The translations under genes were made by a program, and so were the position numbers. 64,000 nucleotides of DNA. Source: Allobosea sp. 67-29. GTDB lineage: Bacteria > Pseudomonadota > Alphaproteobacteria > Rhizobiales > Beijerinckiaceae. The notes beneath the pieces were generated by a model. That model was not told the origin of the DNA. It saw only the letters and a list, made by a program, of their open reading frames with translations, and did not search any database. The stretch lies in the NCBI RefSeq assembly GCF_001898115.1, contig NZ_MKSQ01000011.1, positions 39,745 through 103,744 on the forward strand, given 5' to 3'. Shown here in pieces: positions 20,134 through 31,180 of the stretch (positions are counted from its first letter, which is position 1; the number at the start of each line of letters is the position of its first letter).

Positions 20134-21009
20134 GTGCAGCTTCAACGAACCGCACGTCTCTTGCCGCTGCTGGCGCCGGTGCATCTGCTCATCCTGAGCG
20201 TCATCGTGCTGCCGTCGCTTTATGTCGTCTGGCTGAGCCTGAACACGTCGAGCTTCGGCCAGGCGCCGAGCTTTGTCGGCCTGCAGAACTATTGGCGCGT
20301 CCTCACCGATCCGGCTTTCCATTCCGCGCTCGTGAACACGGTCGTCCTCGTCGTCGTGGCCGTGCATCTGGAATTGGCGATCGGCCTCGGCATGGCATTG
20401 CTCTTCGCCAGCGGCCTGCCGTTTCGCCGCTTCCTGCTCGTCGCTGTCCTCGCGCCCTATGCCGTCAGCGAGGTCACCGCGGTGGTGATGTGGCGCTTCC
20501 TGTTCGATCCCGATGCCGGGCCGATCACGCTGGCCTTGCGGGCGCTGCACCTGCCGACGCTCGACTGGTCGTTCGAACCCTCGCACGCGATGATCCTGAT
20601 CGGCCTTTTGACGATGTGGCTGCATCTGCCCTTTACCTTCGTCATCGTCTATGCGGCGCGCCTCGCCATCCCCGCCGAGCTCTACGAGGCCGCCCGGATC
20701 GACGGCGCGACGCGCTGGCAGGCGTTTCGGCGGGTGACATTGCCGCTGCTCGGCCCGGCCATGCTGATCGCGCTGCTCTTCCGCTACATCTTCGCCTTCC
20801 GGCTGTTCTCGGAGGCCTGGCTCCTGACCAAAGGCGGCCCGGCGCGCTCGACCGAGGTGGTTGCGATCTACCTTTACCAGGAAGCTTTCAGCTTCAACGC
20901 CTTCGGCACCGCGTCCGCGACCGCCTGGATCATGGTCCTGATCTCGCTAGCCCTGGCCGGCGCCTATCTCTTCCTGCTCAAGCGCGGAGGGCTCGGCCAT
21001 GCGCATTGA
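20134..21009 (+). CDS. CUT1 ABC transporter permease (UgpA/MalF type)
   Basis: A 291-residue six-helix permease. It starts at a GTG at 20134 with GGAGGAAA 5-6 bases upstream. The EAA loop is IPAELYEAARIDGATRWQAF. It overlaps the following permease by 11 bases. With that gene and the binding protein at 21858 it forms a sugar importer for which no ATPase is encoded in the same gene run. The nearest ATPase genes are at 28106 and 43999, and sharing of a MalK-type ATPase is common. Confidence 0.92.
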   Translation: MQLQRTARLLPLLAPVHLLILSVIVLPSLYVVWLSLNTSSFGQAPSFVGLQNYWRVLTDPAFHSALVNTVVLVVVAVHLELAIGLGMALLFASGLPFRRFLLVAVLAPYAVSEVTAVVMWRFLFDPDAGPITLALRALHLPTLDWSFEPSHAMILIGLLTMWLHLPFTFVIVYAARLAIPAELYEAARIDGATRWQAFRRVTLPLLGPAMLIALLFRYIFAFRLFSEAWLLTKGGPARSTEVVAIYLYQEAFSFNAFGTASATAWIMVLISLALAGAYLFLLKRGGLGHAH

Positions 21010-21832
21010 GCGGCTTCTGGCCGGGCTGGGGAAGGCGGTCGCGGTCGTTGCGATCCTGTTCTGGTCGCTGTTCCCGATCCTGTTCATCGCGATGTCGTCG
21101 CTGAAGCCCGGCCAGGACATCTTTGCGGTGCCGCCGAAATGGCTGTTCACGCCGACGTTCCGGCATTATGCCGAGCTGTGGCGCTCCTGGGGCGTATTCT
21201 TCGACGGGCTGATGAACAGCCTGCTGATCACGGTCGGCGCGACGCTGCTCGCCATCGTCGCCAGCGCCTGCGCCGGCTACGTCTACTCGCGCCATTCTGG
21301 CCGCTGGCTGAACGCCAGCATGGGCGGGCTCATCATCGCCCGCCTGATCCCGCCGATCGTGGTGACGTTGCCGCTCTTCCCAATCGTGAACTGGCTCGGG
21401 CTCAATGACACGCATCTGGTGCTGATCCTGCTCTACGCGACCTTCTTCGTGTCGCTGGGCACGGTGCTGATGCGCACCTTCATGGACCAGATCCCGCGCG
21501 AGCTGGACGAGGCGGCGTCGATGGACGGCGCCAGCCGCTTGACCATCCTGCGCAAGGTCATCGCGCCGCTGGCGATGCCAGGCGTGCTGGCGGTCGCGGT
21601 CTTCGTCATCGTCTTCTCGTGGAACGAGTTCCTCTTCGCCTTCATCTTCACCGCGACCAGGGCCAAGACCGCCCCGCTCGTGATCTCCGAGATGATCGGC
21701 TCCATCGACGGCGTCGACTGGGGAATCCTCTTCGCCGCCGCGACGGTGCAGCTCGTGCCCGTCCTTCTCTTCGTCGTCTTCATGAACCGCTACCTCGTGG
21801 CCGGCCTCACCGCCGGTTCGACGAAGGGGTAG
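20999..21832 (+). CDS. CUT1 ABC transporter permease (MalG/UgpE type)
   Basis: A 277-residue six-helix permease. The EAA loop is IPRELDEAASMDGASRLTIL. The ATG at 20999 lies inside the end of the previous permease and has GGAGG about 9 bases before it. Partner of the 20134 product. The binding-protein gene follows 25 bases later. Confidence 0.92.
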   Translation: MRIERLLAGLGKAVAVVAILFWSLFPILFIAMSSLKPGQDIFAVPPKWLFTPTFRHYAELWRSWGVFFDGLMNSLLITVGATLLAIVASACAGYVYSRHSGRWLNASMGGLIIARLIPPIVVTLPLFPIVNWLGLNDTHLVLILLYATFFVSLGTVLMRTFMDQIPRELDEAASMDGASRLTILRKVIAPLAMPGVLAVAVFVIVFSWNEFLFAFIFTATRAKTAPLVISEMIGSIDGVDWGILFAAATVQLVPVLLFVVFMNRYLVAGLTAGSTKG

Positions 21833-21857
21833 CCAACCAAAAAAGAGGGAGGAAACC

Positions 21858-23153
21858 ATGTCGAACAAGCCTGCAACCAAGCTCACCCGCCGTGCTTTCG
21901 TCGCCGGAGCCACGGGCGCTGCCGCCGCGCTCGCCGTCCGGCCCGCATTCGCAGCTGGCAAGACGCTGAACGTCCTCAGCCACAAGGTCCACCAGACCGT
22001 GCTCGGCAGCGGCGATGGCGACCTGATGGCAGGCTGGCGCAAGGCCAACGATGCCGAGATCGCCTTCACCACCTTCGATTCCAATCCTTTGCAGGACCGG
22101 CTCTTCCGTGAGGCCAGCCTGAACGAGACCGACTACGGCGTCGGTTATCTCATCGACAACCGGCCGACCTCGCAGATCGCCGCGCTGTTCGAACCGCTCG
22201 GCCCCTATCAGGACAAGGACGCGATCGAGGACTTCGGCGATATCGCGCCCGGCCTTGTCCAGGGCATGACCGTCGACGGCAAGCTGATCGGAATCCCGGT
22301 CCGCCACGCGACGCAAGGCCTGTTCTACAACGAGGCGCTGCTGGAGGAGGCCGGCATCTCCGCCCCGCCGACGACTCTGGAAGAGCTGATCGAGCAGGCG
22401 AAGAAGACCACCTTCACCTCCAAGGCCGGCACGCCAGTGACCGGCATGGTGCTGGCGAGCGACCTCGCCGTCTTCCCCGTGATGTTCGCCCGCGCCTATG
22501 GCGGAGACTTCATCAGCCCCGATCTCAAGCTGGTGCCGAACCGCGAGGCGCTGGAGCAGGGCCTCAACGCCCTGCGCGGCATGTTCGAGGCCGGCAGCCT
22601 GCCGCGCAGCTACGCCACGACCAAGAACGACGATCAGGTGACTTGGCTGCAGCAGGGCCGCGCCGCCTTCACCGTCCTGCCCTTCGCCCGGGGGGCGCAG
22701 CTCAACAATGCCGAGCAGAGCAAGTTCCCCGGCAAGATCAAGGCCGTGCCCTTCCCGGGTTCCACGGCGATTCAGGGCAAGATGCCGATGGCTTCCGTCG
22801 TCGAGGCCTGGGCCATGGTCATCCCGAAGAACGCCAGGGACAAGGCGCTGGCCTGGAGCTTCATCAGGGAGGTCTCCAGCAAGCGCGTGACGCTCGGCAT
22901 GGCCATCAACGGCAACGGCCCGGTCCGCGTCTCCTCCTATGCCGACGAAGGCCTGAAGGCGAAGAACCCGCTCGCCGCGGTCGAGGCCAAGGTGCTGGCG
23001 ACGGCGCGCGGCGCCTTCCCACCTTTCCCGGAAGCGGCCCGGGCCCAGGCGACCTTCCTGGAGGAGGTTCAGCTCGCCGTACTCGGCCGCAAGCCGGTCA
23101 AGGACGCCGTCTCCGCCATCATCGAACGCGTCAAACCGATGATGCCGGCCTGA
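21858..23153 (+). CDS. Sugar-type ABC transporter substrate-binding protein (Tat signal)
   Basis: A 431-residue family 1 binding protein. The N-terminus carries a twin-arginine signal (LTRRAFVAGATG, hydrophobic stretch, cleavage after PAFA at about residue 32). GGGAGGAAACC precedes the ATG. Mature features such as ATQGLFYNEALLEEAGI and the late aromatic positions are usual for CUT1 binding proteins. Tat export implies folding before export. It feeds the two permeases encoded upstream. Confidence 0.9.
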   Translation: MSNKPATKLTRRAFVAGATGAAAALAVRPAFAAGKTLNVLSHKVHQTVLGSGDGDLMAGWRKANDAEIAFTTFDSNPLQDRLFREASLNETDYGVGYLIDNRPTSQIAALFEPLGPYQDKDAIEDFGDIAPGLVQGMTVDGKLIGIPVRHATQGLFYNEALLEEAGISAPPTTLEELIEQAKKTTFTSKAGTPVTGMVLASDLAVFPVMFARAYGGDFISPDLKLVPNREALEQGLNALRGMFEAGSLPRSYATTKNDDQVTWLQQGRAAFTVLPFARGAQLNNAEQSKFPGKIKAVPFPGSTAIQGKMPMASVVEAWAMVIPKNARDKALAWSFIREVSSKRVTLGMAINGNGPVRVSSYADEGLKAKNPLAAVEAKVLATARGAFPPFPEAARAQATFLEEVQLAVLGRKPVKDAVSAIIERVKPMMPA

Positions 23154-23227
23154 TCGCTCTCCGCCTGCGGGGCAAAGCCGCTCCGCAGGCATTTGCTCCA
23201 TCCGTGACACCCCGAAGGAACCTAGCC

Positions 23228-24667
23228 ATGTCGACCGCTGCGACCCGCTTCATTGAGGAGCCGGCCCGCTCCATCCCCGTCTCGGCCGAATACGACGTGC
23301 TCATCGTCGGCGGCGGGCCATCCGGCATCACGGCTGCGCTGGCCGCCTCCGAGGACGGCCTGCGCGTCGGGCTGATCGAGAGCCGCAGCTTCGTCGGCGG
23401 CAACATGACGATCGGCCTGCCCGTGCTCGGCTTCCTCGGCCAGAAGGGCAACCAGATCATCGACGGTCTCCCGCAGAAATTCATCGAGCGCCTGCGCAAG
23501 GAGCGCGACGGGGCGAGCGAACACCGACCCTGCCCGCTGCATATGGGGATCACGCTGGTCGAGCCCGAGGCGGTGAAGACGGTGGCGCTGGAGATGCTGA
23601 CGGAAGCCGGCGTCGACGTGCTGTTCTACACCTTCTTCGCCGGCGCCCTGGTCGAGAACGACACGATCCGCGGCGTCATCACCGAGAGCAAGAGCGGCCG
23701 CAACGCCATTCTCGCCAAGGTTGTGATCGATTGCAGCGGCGATGCCGATGTCGCCTACAGCGCCGGCGTCCCCACAGAGAAGGGCAACGAGCATGGCGGC
23801 ATGCAGCCGCCGACGCTGATGTTCTGCCTCGCCGGCGTCGACACCGATACACTCAGGCTCTCCATCGCCAACGCTCCGCCGGCGGCGCGCACCTATCTCA
23901 CCGACTTCATTCCCGCCGAGTATTTCGGCCAGAACCACCAGTTCATCGTCGTCGGCATGCGCGAACTGATGGCCAAGGCCAAAGCCGAGCGCGGCCTGCA
24001 GATCCCGAACGAGCGCACCATCATCATCACCGGCCTGAAGAAGGGCGAGGTCTGGATCAACATGACCCGCGTCAAGGGCACCGATGGCACGGACGCCCGC
24101 AGCCTGACCAAGGGCGAGATCGAGGGCCGCGCCCAGATCGACGACATCGTCACCTATCTGGTCAATTACGTGCCGGGCTTCGAGAAGGCCTATTTCACCA
24201 AAACCGCGCCCTTCCTCGGCATCCGCGAGACGCGCCGCATCCGCGGCCAATACGTGATGACGCAGGAGGACGTGCTCGCTTGCACCCATTTCGACGACGC
24301 GATCGCGGTGGCGAGCTATCCGATCGACATCCACCGCCCATCCGACGATGGCTGCACGCTGATCTGGTGCGGCGACTGCTACGACATCCCCTATCGCTCG
24401 CTGGTGCCGCAGAAGATCGGCAACCTGCTGGTCGCCGGGCGCAGTATCTCGGCGACCCATGAGGCGATGGGCGCGATCCGCGTGATGGCAACCTGCATGG
24501 CGATGGGCGAGGCCGCCGGCCGCGCCGCCAAGATCTCGGTGCGCGGCAACCGGCCCCCGGCCGACATCGACATTGAGGAATTGCGCCGCCAGCAGCTAGA
24601 GCGCGGCGTCTACCTGCGCAACCCCGACGGCACCCGCGCCGGGCCGCCGAACCGCGCTGCCGCCTGA
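23228..24667 (+). CDS. FAD-dependent oxidoreductase
   Basis: A 479-residue protein of the FAD_oxidored (PF12831-like) family. The dinucleotide-binding motif is VLIVGGGPSGITAAL at residues about 24-38, followed by the ESR ribose-binding end of the first fold. VVIDCSGDADVAY in the middle and GNLLVAGRSISATHEAMGAIRVM near the C-terminus contact FAD in this family. There is no signal peptide, so it is cytoplasmic. The gene lies 74 bases after the binding protein and 1 base before the kinase. Members of this family often sit in sugar ABC operons, but their reaction is poorly known; oxidation of a polyol or sugar acid is a guess. Confidence 0.85.
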   Translation: MSTAATRFIEEPARSIPVSAEYDVLIVGGGPSGITAALAASEDGLRVGLIESRSFVGGNMTIGLPVLGFLGQKGNQIIDGLPQKFIERLRKERDGASEHRPCPLHMGITLVEPEAVKTVALEMLTEAGVDVLFYTFFAGALVENDTIRGVITESKSGRNAILAKVVIDCSGDADVAYSAGVPTEKGNEHGGMQPPTLMFCLAGVDTDTLRLSIANAPPAARTYLTDFIPAEYFGQNHQFIVVGMRELMAKAKAERGLQIPNERTIIITGLKKGEVWINMTRVKGTDGTDARSLTKGEIEGRAQIDDIVTYLVNYVPGFEKAYFTKTAPFLGIRETRRIRGQYVMTQEDVLACTHFDDAIAVASYPIDIHRPSDDGCTLIWCGDCYDIPYRSLVPQKIGNLLVAGRSISATHEAMGAIRVMATCMAMGEAAGRAAKISVRGNRPPADIDIEELRRQQLERGVYLRNPDGTRAGPPNRAAA

Positions 24668-24668
24668 G

Positions 24669-26324
24669 ATGGCCGGGCACTTCATCGGCATCGATGTCGG
24701 CACCGGCAGCGTCCGGGCCGGCATCTTCGACCCGACCGGGCGCATGGTCGCGACCGCCAAGCGCGACATCGCGCTCTATCGCGACGGGCCGGATATAGCC
24801 GAGCAGTCGAGCGCGGATATCTGGCAGGCGGTCTGCGCCAGCGTGCGGGAGGCGATGCCCCAGTCTGGGCTCGGGCCGGACGATATCGCAGGGATCGGCT
24901 TCGACGCGACCTGCTCGCTGGTGGTGCTCGGGCCGGGCGGCAAGCCGCTGCCGGTCGGTGCTCACGACGACGCCAGCCGCGACATCATCGTCTGGATGGA
25001 TCATCGCGCCATTGACCAGGCCGAGCGCATCAACGCGACGAAGCATCCGGTCCTCACCTATGTCGGCGGCACGATCTCGCCCGAGATGGAGACGCCGAAG
25101 CTGCTCTGGCTCCGGGAGAACCTGCTTGAGACCTATCACGCCGCCTGGCAATTCTTCGACCTGCCGGATTTCCTGACCTGGCGCGCAAGCGGCTCGCTGG
25201 CGCGCTCGACCTGCACGGTCACCTGCAAATGGACCTATCTTGCCCATGAAGGACGCTGGGACCCGAGTTATTTCCGCGAGATTGGTCTCGACGATCTCGC
25301 CGATGACAGCTTCTCCCGCATCGGCACCGAGATCGTTCCGGCCGGCACCGCACTCGGCAACGGGCTCACCGAACAGGCCGCCGCCGAGCTTGGCCTGAAC
25401 CCCGGCACCGCCGTCGCCGCGGCGCTGATCGACGCTCATGCCGGCGGTGTCGGCTCGATCGGCGCACGCGCACCGCACGGCACGGCGTTGACCCGCATGG
25501 CCTATGTCTTCGGCACCTCGGCCTGCACCATGGCGAGCAGCGCCGAACCGATCTTCATCCCCGGCATCTGGGGGCCCTATTTCTCGGCGATGGCGCCGGG
25601 CCTCTGGCTGAGCGAGGGCGGACAATCCGGTGCAGGCGCCGCCATCGAGCAATTGATCGACTTCCATCCGGCCGTGCCCGAAGCGCAGCGCCTTGCCCAA
25701 GCCGAGGGCCTCTCGCTGGCGGACTGGCTCGCGACGCGGGCGACCCGGCATGCCGCCTCGCCTTCGGAAGCGGCCCGCCTCGCCGGCGACCTCATCGTCG
25801 TGCCGGATTTCCTCGGCAACCGCTCGCCCCATGCCGATCCGCAGGCGCGCGCCGTGATCGCTGGGCTCGGTATGGAGCGCGATCTCGACCATCTCGTCGC
25901 GCTCTATGTCGCGGGCCTGACCGGCATCGGCTACGGCCTGCGCCAGATCATCGAGGCCAGCCGCGCCATGGGCGCCACGATCGAGGCCGTCGTGCTCAGC
26001 GGAGGTGCCGGGCGCCATCCCCTGATCCGACAATTGCTCGCGGACTGCTCCGGGCTGCCAGTGCTCGTCCCCGACGACGTCGATCCCGTGCTTCTCGGCT
26101 CGGCCATGCTGGCCGCGAGTGCAGCCGGCGCCTACCCCGACCTTGGCGAAGCGATGACTGCGATGGCGCCGGGGGCCGCCGTCTTCACCCCTGCCGGCGG
26201 CGAGATCGCCGAACGGCACGCCCGGCGCCTTGCCGCCTTCGAGACGCTGCAGGTGGCCGCGCGCCAGGCGAGGGGGCTGATGCATCCGGCCCGACCTCAA
26301 GCCGTATCGGAGACCCCGACGTGA
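24669..26324 (+). CDS. FGGY-family carbohydrate kinase (ribulokinase-like)
   Basis: A 551-residue two-domain ATP-dependent sugar kinase. The N-terminal phosphate loop is [16 protein letters not shown] at residue 5. WMDHRA is the conserved sugar-pocket segment. The second domain has [18 protein letters not shown]. The length matches ribulokinase-like FGGY kinases (about 545) rather than xylulokinase (about 490). It would phosphorylate a ketopentose or similar ketose. The GTG of the next gene (SDR) overlaps its stop, so the kinase and a polyol dehydrogenase are translationally coupled. That pairing fits ribitol-to-ribulose-5-phosphate type catabolism. Confidence 0.88.
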   Translation: MAGHFIGIDVGTGSVRAGIFDPTGRMVATAKRDIALYRDGPDIAEQSSADIWQAVCASVREAMPQSGLGPDDIAGIGFDATCSLVVLGPGGKPLPVGAHDDASRDIIVWMDHRAIDQAERINATKHPVLTYVGGTISPEMETPKLLWLRENLLETYHAAWQFFDLPDFLTWRASGSLARSTCTVTCKWTYLAHEGRWDPSYFREIGLDDLADDSFSRIGTEIVPAGTALGNGLTEQAAAELGLNPGTAVAAALIDAHAGGVGSIGARAPHGTALTRMAYVFGTSACTMASSAEPIFIPGIWGPYFSAMAPGLWLSEGGQSGAGAAIEQLIDFHPAVPEAQRLAQAEGLSLADWLATRATRHAASPSEAARLAGDLIVVPDFLGNRSPHADPQARAVIAGLGMERDLDHLVALYVAGLTGIGYGLRQIIEASRAMGATIEAVVLSGGAGRHPLIRQLLADCSGLPVLVPDDVDPVLLGSAMLAASAAGAYPDLGEAMTAMAPGAAVFTPAGGEIAERHARRLAAFETLQVAARQARGLMHPARPQAVSETPT

Positions 26325-27049
26325 CCCAGGAACTGACCGGAAAAACCGCAGCGATCACGGGCGCGGCCTCGGGGATCGGGCTGGCCTGCGCGAAGCGGCT
26401 GCTCGCGGCCGGCGCGCGCGTCGTCTTCATCGATCGTGACGGCGAGGCTCTCGCGCGGGCCTGTGAGCCGCTCGGCCCCGACGCCATTCCGCTCGTCGTC
26501 GACCTGACTGCCCCCACCTCCGTCGCCAGCATGCTGCCGGCGATCCTCGACAAGGCCGGTGCGCTCGACATCTTCCATGCCAATGCCGGTTCCTATGTCG
26601 GCGGGCCTGTGAGCGAGGGCGATCCCGATGCCTGGGACCGCATGCTCAACCTCAACATCAACGCCGTCTTCCGCAGCATCCATGCCGTGCTGCCGCACAT
26701 GATCGCACGCAAGACCGGCGATATCCTCGTCACCAGCTCGGTAGCCGGCGTCGTTCCAGTGGTCTGGGAGCCCGTCTACACCGCCTCGAAACACGCGATT
26801 CAGGCCTTCGTCCATACGTTGCGCCGGCAGGTGATCCCCTATGGCCTACGCGTGGGGGCGGTGCTGCCCGGCCCCGTCGTCACGGCCCTGATCGCCGACT
26901 GGCCGCAGGAGAAGCTCGACGCCGAGCGCGCCCGCGGCGGACTCATCGAGCCAGAGGAGGTGGCGGAAGCGGTGCATTTCATGCTGACGCGCCCGCGCAA
27001 TGTCACGATCCGAGACCTCGTCATCCTGCCGCAAAGCACGGATCTCTAG
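26321..27049 (+). CDS. SDR polyol dehydrogenase (ribitol dehydrogenase-like)
   Basis: A 242-residue classical SDR starting at a GTG that overlaps the kinase stop (GTGA). It has TGAASGIG at residue 15, ANAGSYVGG (variant of NNAG), the catalytic Ser in VTSSVAG and the catalytic YTASK. The spacing and the [15 protein letters not shown] segment resemble ribitol/sorbitol 2-dehydrogenases. With the adjacent FGGY kinase it would convert a pentitol to ketopentose and then to its phosphate. It is the last gene before the promoter region at 27050-27202. Confidence 0.85.
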   Translation: MTQELTGKTAAITGAASGIGLACAKRLLAAGARVVFIDRDGEALARACEPLGPDAIPLVVDLTAPTSVASMLPAILDKAGALDIFHANAGSYVGGPVSEGDPDAWDRMLNLNINAVFRSIHAVLPHMIARKTGDILVTSSVAGVVPVVWEPVYTASKHAIQAFVHTLRRQVIPYGLRVGAVLPGPVVTALIADWPQEKLDAERARGGLIEPEEVAEAVHFMLTRPRNVTIRDLVILPQSTDL

Positions 27050-27086
27050 CCGGCAATCCTCTTCGCTCCCAGGAACGACAAGGCTC

Positions 27087-27122
27087 GAAAATACATTTGT
27101 GTCACAAAACATTCATTTGTAT
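27087..27122. promoter_or_regulatory. Putative SorC-family operator upstream of the 27203 operon
   Basis: An AT-rich island in GC-rich DNA. It holds GAAAATACATTTGT (27087-27100), the palindrome TTTGTG-T-CACAAA (27096-27108), and a second CATTTGT (27114-27120) that closes an ATACA...TGTAT inverted repeat (27091-27122). The first 14 bases match, at 13 of 14 positions, the motif in the promoter of the SorC regulator at 35280-35293. It precedes the metallophosphoesterase start by about 80 bases, so it probably includes the promoter of the 27203-34163 operon. Confidence 0.6.
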
Positions 27123-27202
27123 GGTTCAAGGCAAAGCCGCTGCCCGATGCTTGCTTCGGGGACAGACGGTCGCCCGATTACGTGGCGAACTCCGGAGGGA
27201 AC

Positions 27203-28024
27203 ATGCAGCGTATCGTGCAGATTTCCGACACCCATCTCAGCCCGACCAAGCGGCATTTCGCCGACAATTGGCAGCCGCTGACGGAGTGGCTTGTGGCACA
27301 GGCGCCGGACCTCGTCATCCATACCGGTGACGTCACCGTCGATGGTGCGGACGTCGATGAGGACATGCGCCATTGCCGTGCCTTGCTCGACGCCATCGGC
27401 GCTCCCGTCATCAGCATTCCCGGCAACCACGATGTGGGCGAGGCGCATCATCCGCACCAGCCGGTGGACGACGCGCGTCTTGCGCGTTGGCGCCGGCATC
27501 TCGGCGAGGATTTCTGGGTCCGCGATCTCGAAGAATGGCGACTGATCGGCCTCAACGCGATGCTGTTCGGCAGCGACGAGGCCGAGGAACAGCGTCAGCT
27601 CGCCTGGCTCGACCGGCAGATCGCCGGCGCGCAGGGCCGCAGGCTCGGCTGGTTCCTCCATCGCCCCCTCTTCATCCAGGAGCCCGACGAGGGCGATATG
27701 GGCTATTGGAGCGTGCCGCCCCGTCCGCGCGCGCATCTGCTCGATCTTGTGCGTCGCAACGAGGTGGCCTTCGTCGCCAGCGGCCATCTGCACCGCGCGC
27801 ATGATTTCACCATCGCCGGCACGCGCTACATCTGGGGTCCATCCTCCGGCTTTGTCGTCGGCCCCGAACTGCAGCCCGGCATGGCCGGCACGACCACGCT
27901 CGGCGCCGTCTCCTATGCCTTCGACGGGCCGGATTTCACGGCCGAGATCCACGAGATACCCGCGCTCAAGACGCTCTGGATCGACGACGTCATCCATGAG
28001 GTCTATCCGCCGCGCGCCGCCTGA
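27203..28024 (+). CDS. Calcineurin-like metallophosphoesterase (GpdQ/CpdA type), copy 1
   Basis: A 273-residue class III phosphodiesterase-like protein. Metal-binding motifs appear in order: DTH at residue 9, GDVT, GNHD, the isolated His in LHRPLF, and GHLH. The start is the ATG at 27203 with GGAGGG before it; the GTG at 27182 is less likely. There is no signal peptide, so it acts on a cytoplasmic phosphodiester. It is the first gene of an operon that also encodes a CUT1 transporter, a second enzyme of this family and an inositol-monophosphatase-like protein. Glycerophosphodiesters, cyclic nucleotides or another imported phosphodiester are possible substrates. Confidence 0.88.
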   Translation: MQRIVQISDTHLSPTKRHFADNWQPLTEWLVAQAPDLVIHTGDVTVDGADVDEDMRHCRALLDAIGAPVISIPGNHDVGEAHHPHQPVDDARLARWRRHLGEDFWVRDLEEWRLIGLNAMLFGSDEAEEQRQLAWLDRQIAGAQGRRLGWFLHRPLFIQEPDEGDMGYWSVPPRPRAHLLDLVRRNEVAFVASGHLHRAHDFTIAGTRYIWGPSSGFVVGPELQPGMAGTTTLGAVSYAFDGPDFTAEIHEIPALKTLWIDDVIHEVYPPRAA

Positions 28025-28105
28025 CACGCCGCCCCGGCCGCCTGTGGGCGCCGGGCCGAAACACGCCCCACGAAGAGCCCGCAGGGCCGCAGAAAGGCGA
28101 ACGCC

Positions 28106-29293
<1,188 letters not shown>

Positions 29294-29295
29294 CC

Positions 29296-30219
29296 ATGAC
29301 GCTTGCACAAGCATCGCCCGCCGATTTTGCTCGGCCCGCACGCCGCCGCATCAGGATCGAGCGGCTGACCGGTCTCGGCTTCGCTCTCCCGGCCTTCGTT
29401 CTGCTGCTGCTGACCATGCTGCTGCCGCTCGCGGTGCTGCTCTGGCTCAGCCTCACGAATTACGAATTCGGCGGCGTAGACATGGATTGGGTCGGCCTCG
29501 CCAATTTCCAGAAGGCACTGGCCGATCCGATCATCCGGCGCTCGCTGGTCAACACGCTGCTCTATGTCGCCATCGTCGTGCCGGGCGGAGTGCTCGGCGC
29601 GCTGCTGATCGCCGTTCTGGTGCACCGGCGCACGCGCACGCGCTCCTTCTACGAGGTGGTCTACTTCCTGCCGGTCACCTCGACCCTGATCGCGATGGCG
29701 ACGGTCTGGCAGTTCCTGCTCCACCCTTCGCTGGGACCGGTCAACGGCCTGCTGAAAGGCTTGGGCATCGGCCCGGTCGCCTTCCTGAGCGAGCCTTCGA
29801 CCGCGCTGGCGACGCTGGCGGTGATCGGCATCTGGCAGCTTCTCGGCTTCAACATGATCCTGTTCCTGGCCGGACTGACCGCGATCCCGCGCGATCTCTA
29901 CGAGGCCGCCGACATCGACGGCTGCTCCAGCGGCATCGACCGCTTCCTGACCATCACCTGGCCGCTGCTCGGGCCGACGACGATGTTCGTCCTGGTCACC
30001 ACCATGATCACCGCCTTCAAGATCTTCGACACGGTGGCGGTGATGACGCGCGGCGGGCCGATCGGCTCCACCGAAGTGCTCCTCTACAACATCTATCTCG
30101 AAGGGTTTCAGTACTTCCACACGGGCTACGCCGCGGCGCTGACCTTCATCTTCCTCGCCTTCATTCTCGTCTTCTCGGCCGTGCAGACCTTCGCCCTCGA
30201 CAGGAAGGTGCACTACTGA
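29296..30219 (+). CDS. CUT1 ABC transporter permease (UgpA type)
   Basis: A 307-residue six-helix permease. The EAA loop is IPRDLYEAADIDGCSSGIDR. Its stop shares a base with the start of the next permease. It forms the importer with the 30219 permease, the 28106 ATPase and the 31181 binding protein. Confidence 0.92.
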   Translation: MTLAQASPADFARPARRRIRIERLTGLGFALPAFVLLLLTMLLPLAVLLWLSLTNYEFGGVDMDWVGLANFQKALADPIIRRSLVNTLLYVAIVVPGGVLGALLIAVLVHRRTRTRSFYEVVYFLPVTSTLIAMATVWQFLLHPSLGPVNGLLKGLGIGPVAFLSEPSTALATLAVIGIWQLLGFNMILFLAGLTAIPRDLYEAADIDGCSSGIDRFLTITWPLLGPTTMFVLVTTMITAFKIFDTVAVMTRGGPIGSTEVLLYNIYLEGFQYFHTGYAAALTFIFLAFILVFSAVQTFALDRKVHY

Positions 30220-31094
30220 TGACCGATCCCACGCTGCCCGCCGCTCCGGCCGCGCCCGTCCAACCGATGCTGCGCCGCTTCTTCTCGCTGATGCTGGTCC
30301 ACGGCGTCCTGATCGCCGGCGCGATCTTCATGCTGGCGCCCTTCGTCTGGATGCTGGTCACCTCGATCAAGCCGCCGGCCGAGATCTTCAGCGCCGAGAT
30401 TTCGCTCTGGCCCAAGCAGTTCTACGGGCTGGAGAACTACGGCTTCGCCATGGAAAAGGCGCCGCTGCTGCGCTTCGCGCTGAACGGCGTCATCCTCTGC
30501 GGCGGCATCCTGATCGTCCAGCTCCTCGTCGCGATCCCCTGCGCCTATGCGCTGGCCAAGCTGAACTTTCCCGGCCGCAACCTGCTCTTCGTGCTGGTGC
30601 TGCTGGGCCTGTGCATTCCCGTCCAGGTGCCGGCGATGCCGCTCTATATCGGGCTGGCCCAGCTCGGCCTGCTCAACACCTATTTCTCGATGATGGTGCC
30701 GTTCTTCCTCTCGGTCTTCGCCATCTTCCTGTTCCGCCAGTTCTTCCGCAGCTTTCCCGACGACATCATCAACGCCGCCCGGCTCGACGGCATGAGCGAG
30801 TTCGAGATCGTCTGGCGCATCGTCACGCCGAGCGCCTGGCCGGCGATCGCCGCCTTCTCGATCTTCTCGGCCGTGGCGCACTGGAACGACCTCTACTGGC
30901 CGCTGATCGTCATCTCCGACGCCAAGCTCGCGCCGCCGCCGCTCGGCATGATGTTCTTCGCCGATGCCGAGACCGGATCGAACTACGGCGCGCTGACCGC
31001 GGCTGCGACGATCCTGACCGCGCCCCTCGTCATCGCCTTCCTCGTCGCCCGGCGCAGATTCATCGACGGGATCACCATGACGGGGGTGAAGTAG
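30219..31094 (+). CDS. CUT1 ABC transporter permease (UgpE type)
   Basis: A 291-residue six-helix permease starting at the ATG that overlaps the previous stop (TGATG). The EAA loop is FPDDIINAARLDGMSEFEIV, in which the first residues of the motif are Asn-Ala-Ala. The N-terminus is Pro/Ala-rich before the first membrane helix at about residue 25. Partner of the 29296 permease. Confidence 0.92.
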   Translation: MTDPTLPAAPAAPVQPMLRRFFSLMLVHGVLIAGAIFMLAPFVWMLVTSIKPPAEIFSAEISLWPKQFYGLENYGFAMEKAPLLRFALNGVILCGGILIVQLLVAIPCAYALAKLNFPGRNLLFVLVLLGLCIPVQVPAMPLYIGLAQLGLLNTYFSMMVPFFLSVFAIFLFRQFFRSFPDDIINAARLDGMSEFEIVWRIVTPSAWPAIAAFSIFSAVAHWNDLYWPLIVISDAKLAPPPLGMMFFADAETGSNYGALTAAATILTAPLVIAFLVARRRFIDGITMTGVK

Positions 31095-31180
31095 GCGGCG
31101 CAGCCGCTACGCCACCCAGAATTCAGGCCTGAAGCAACTGAAACCGGACGGCTGTGCTGTCCATGCCAAGGAGATCACGC

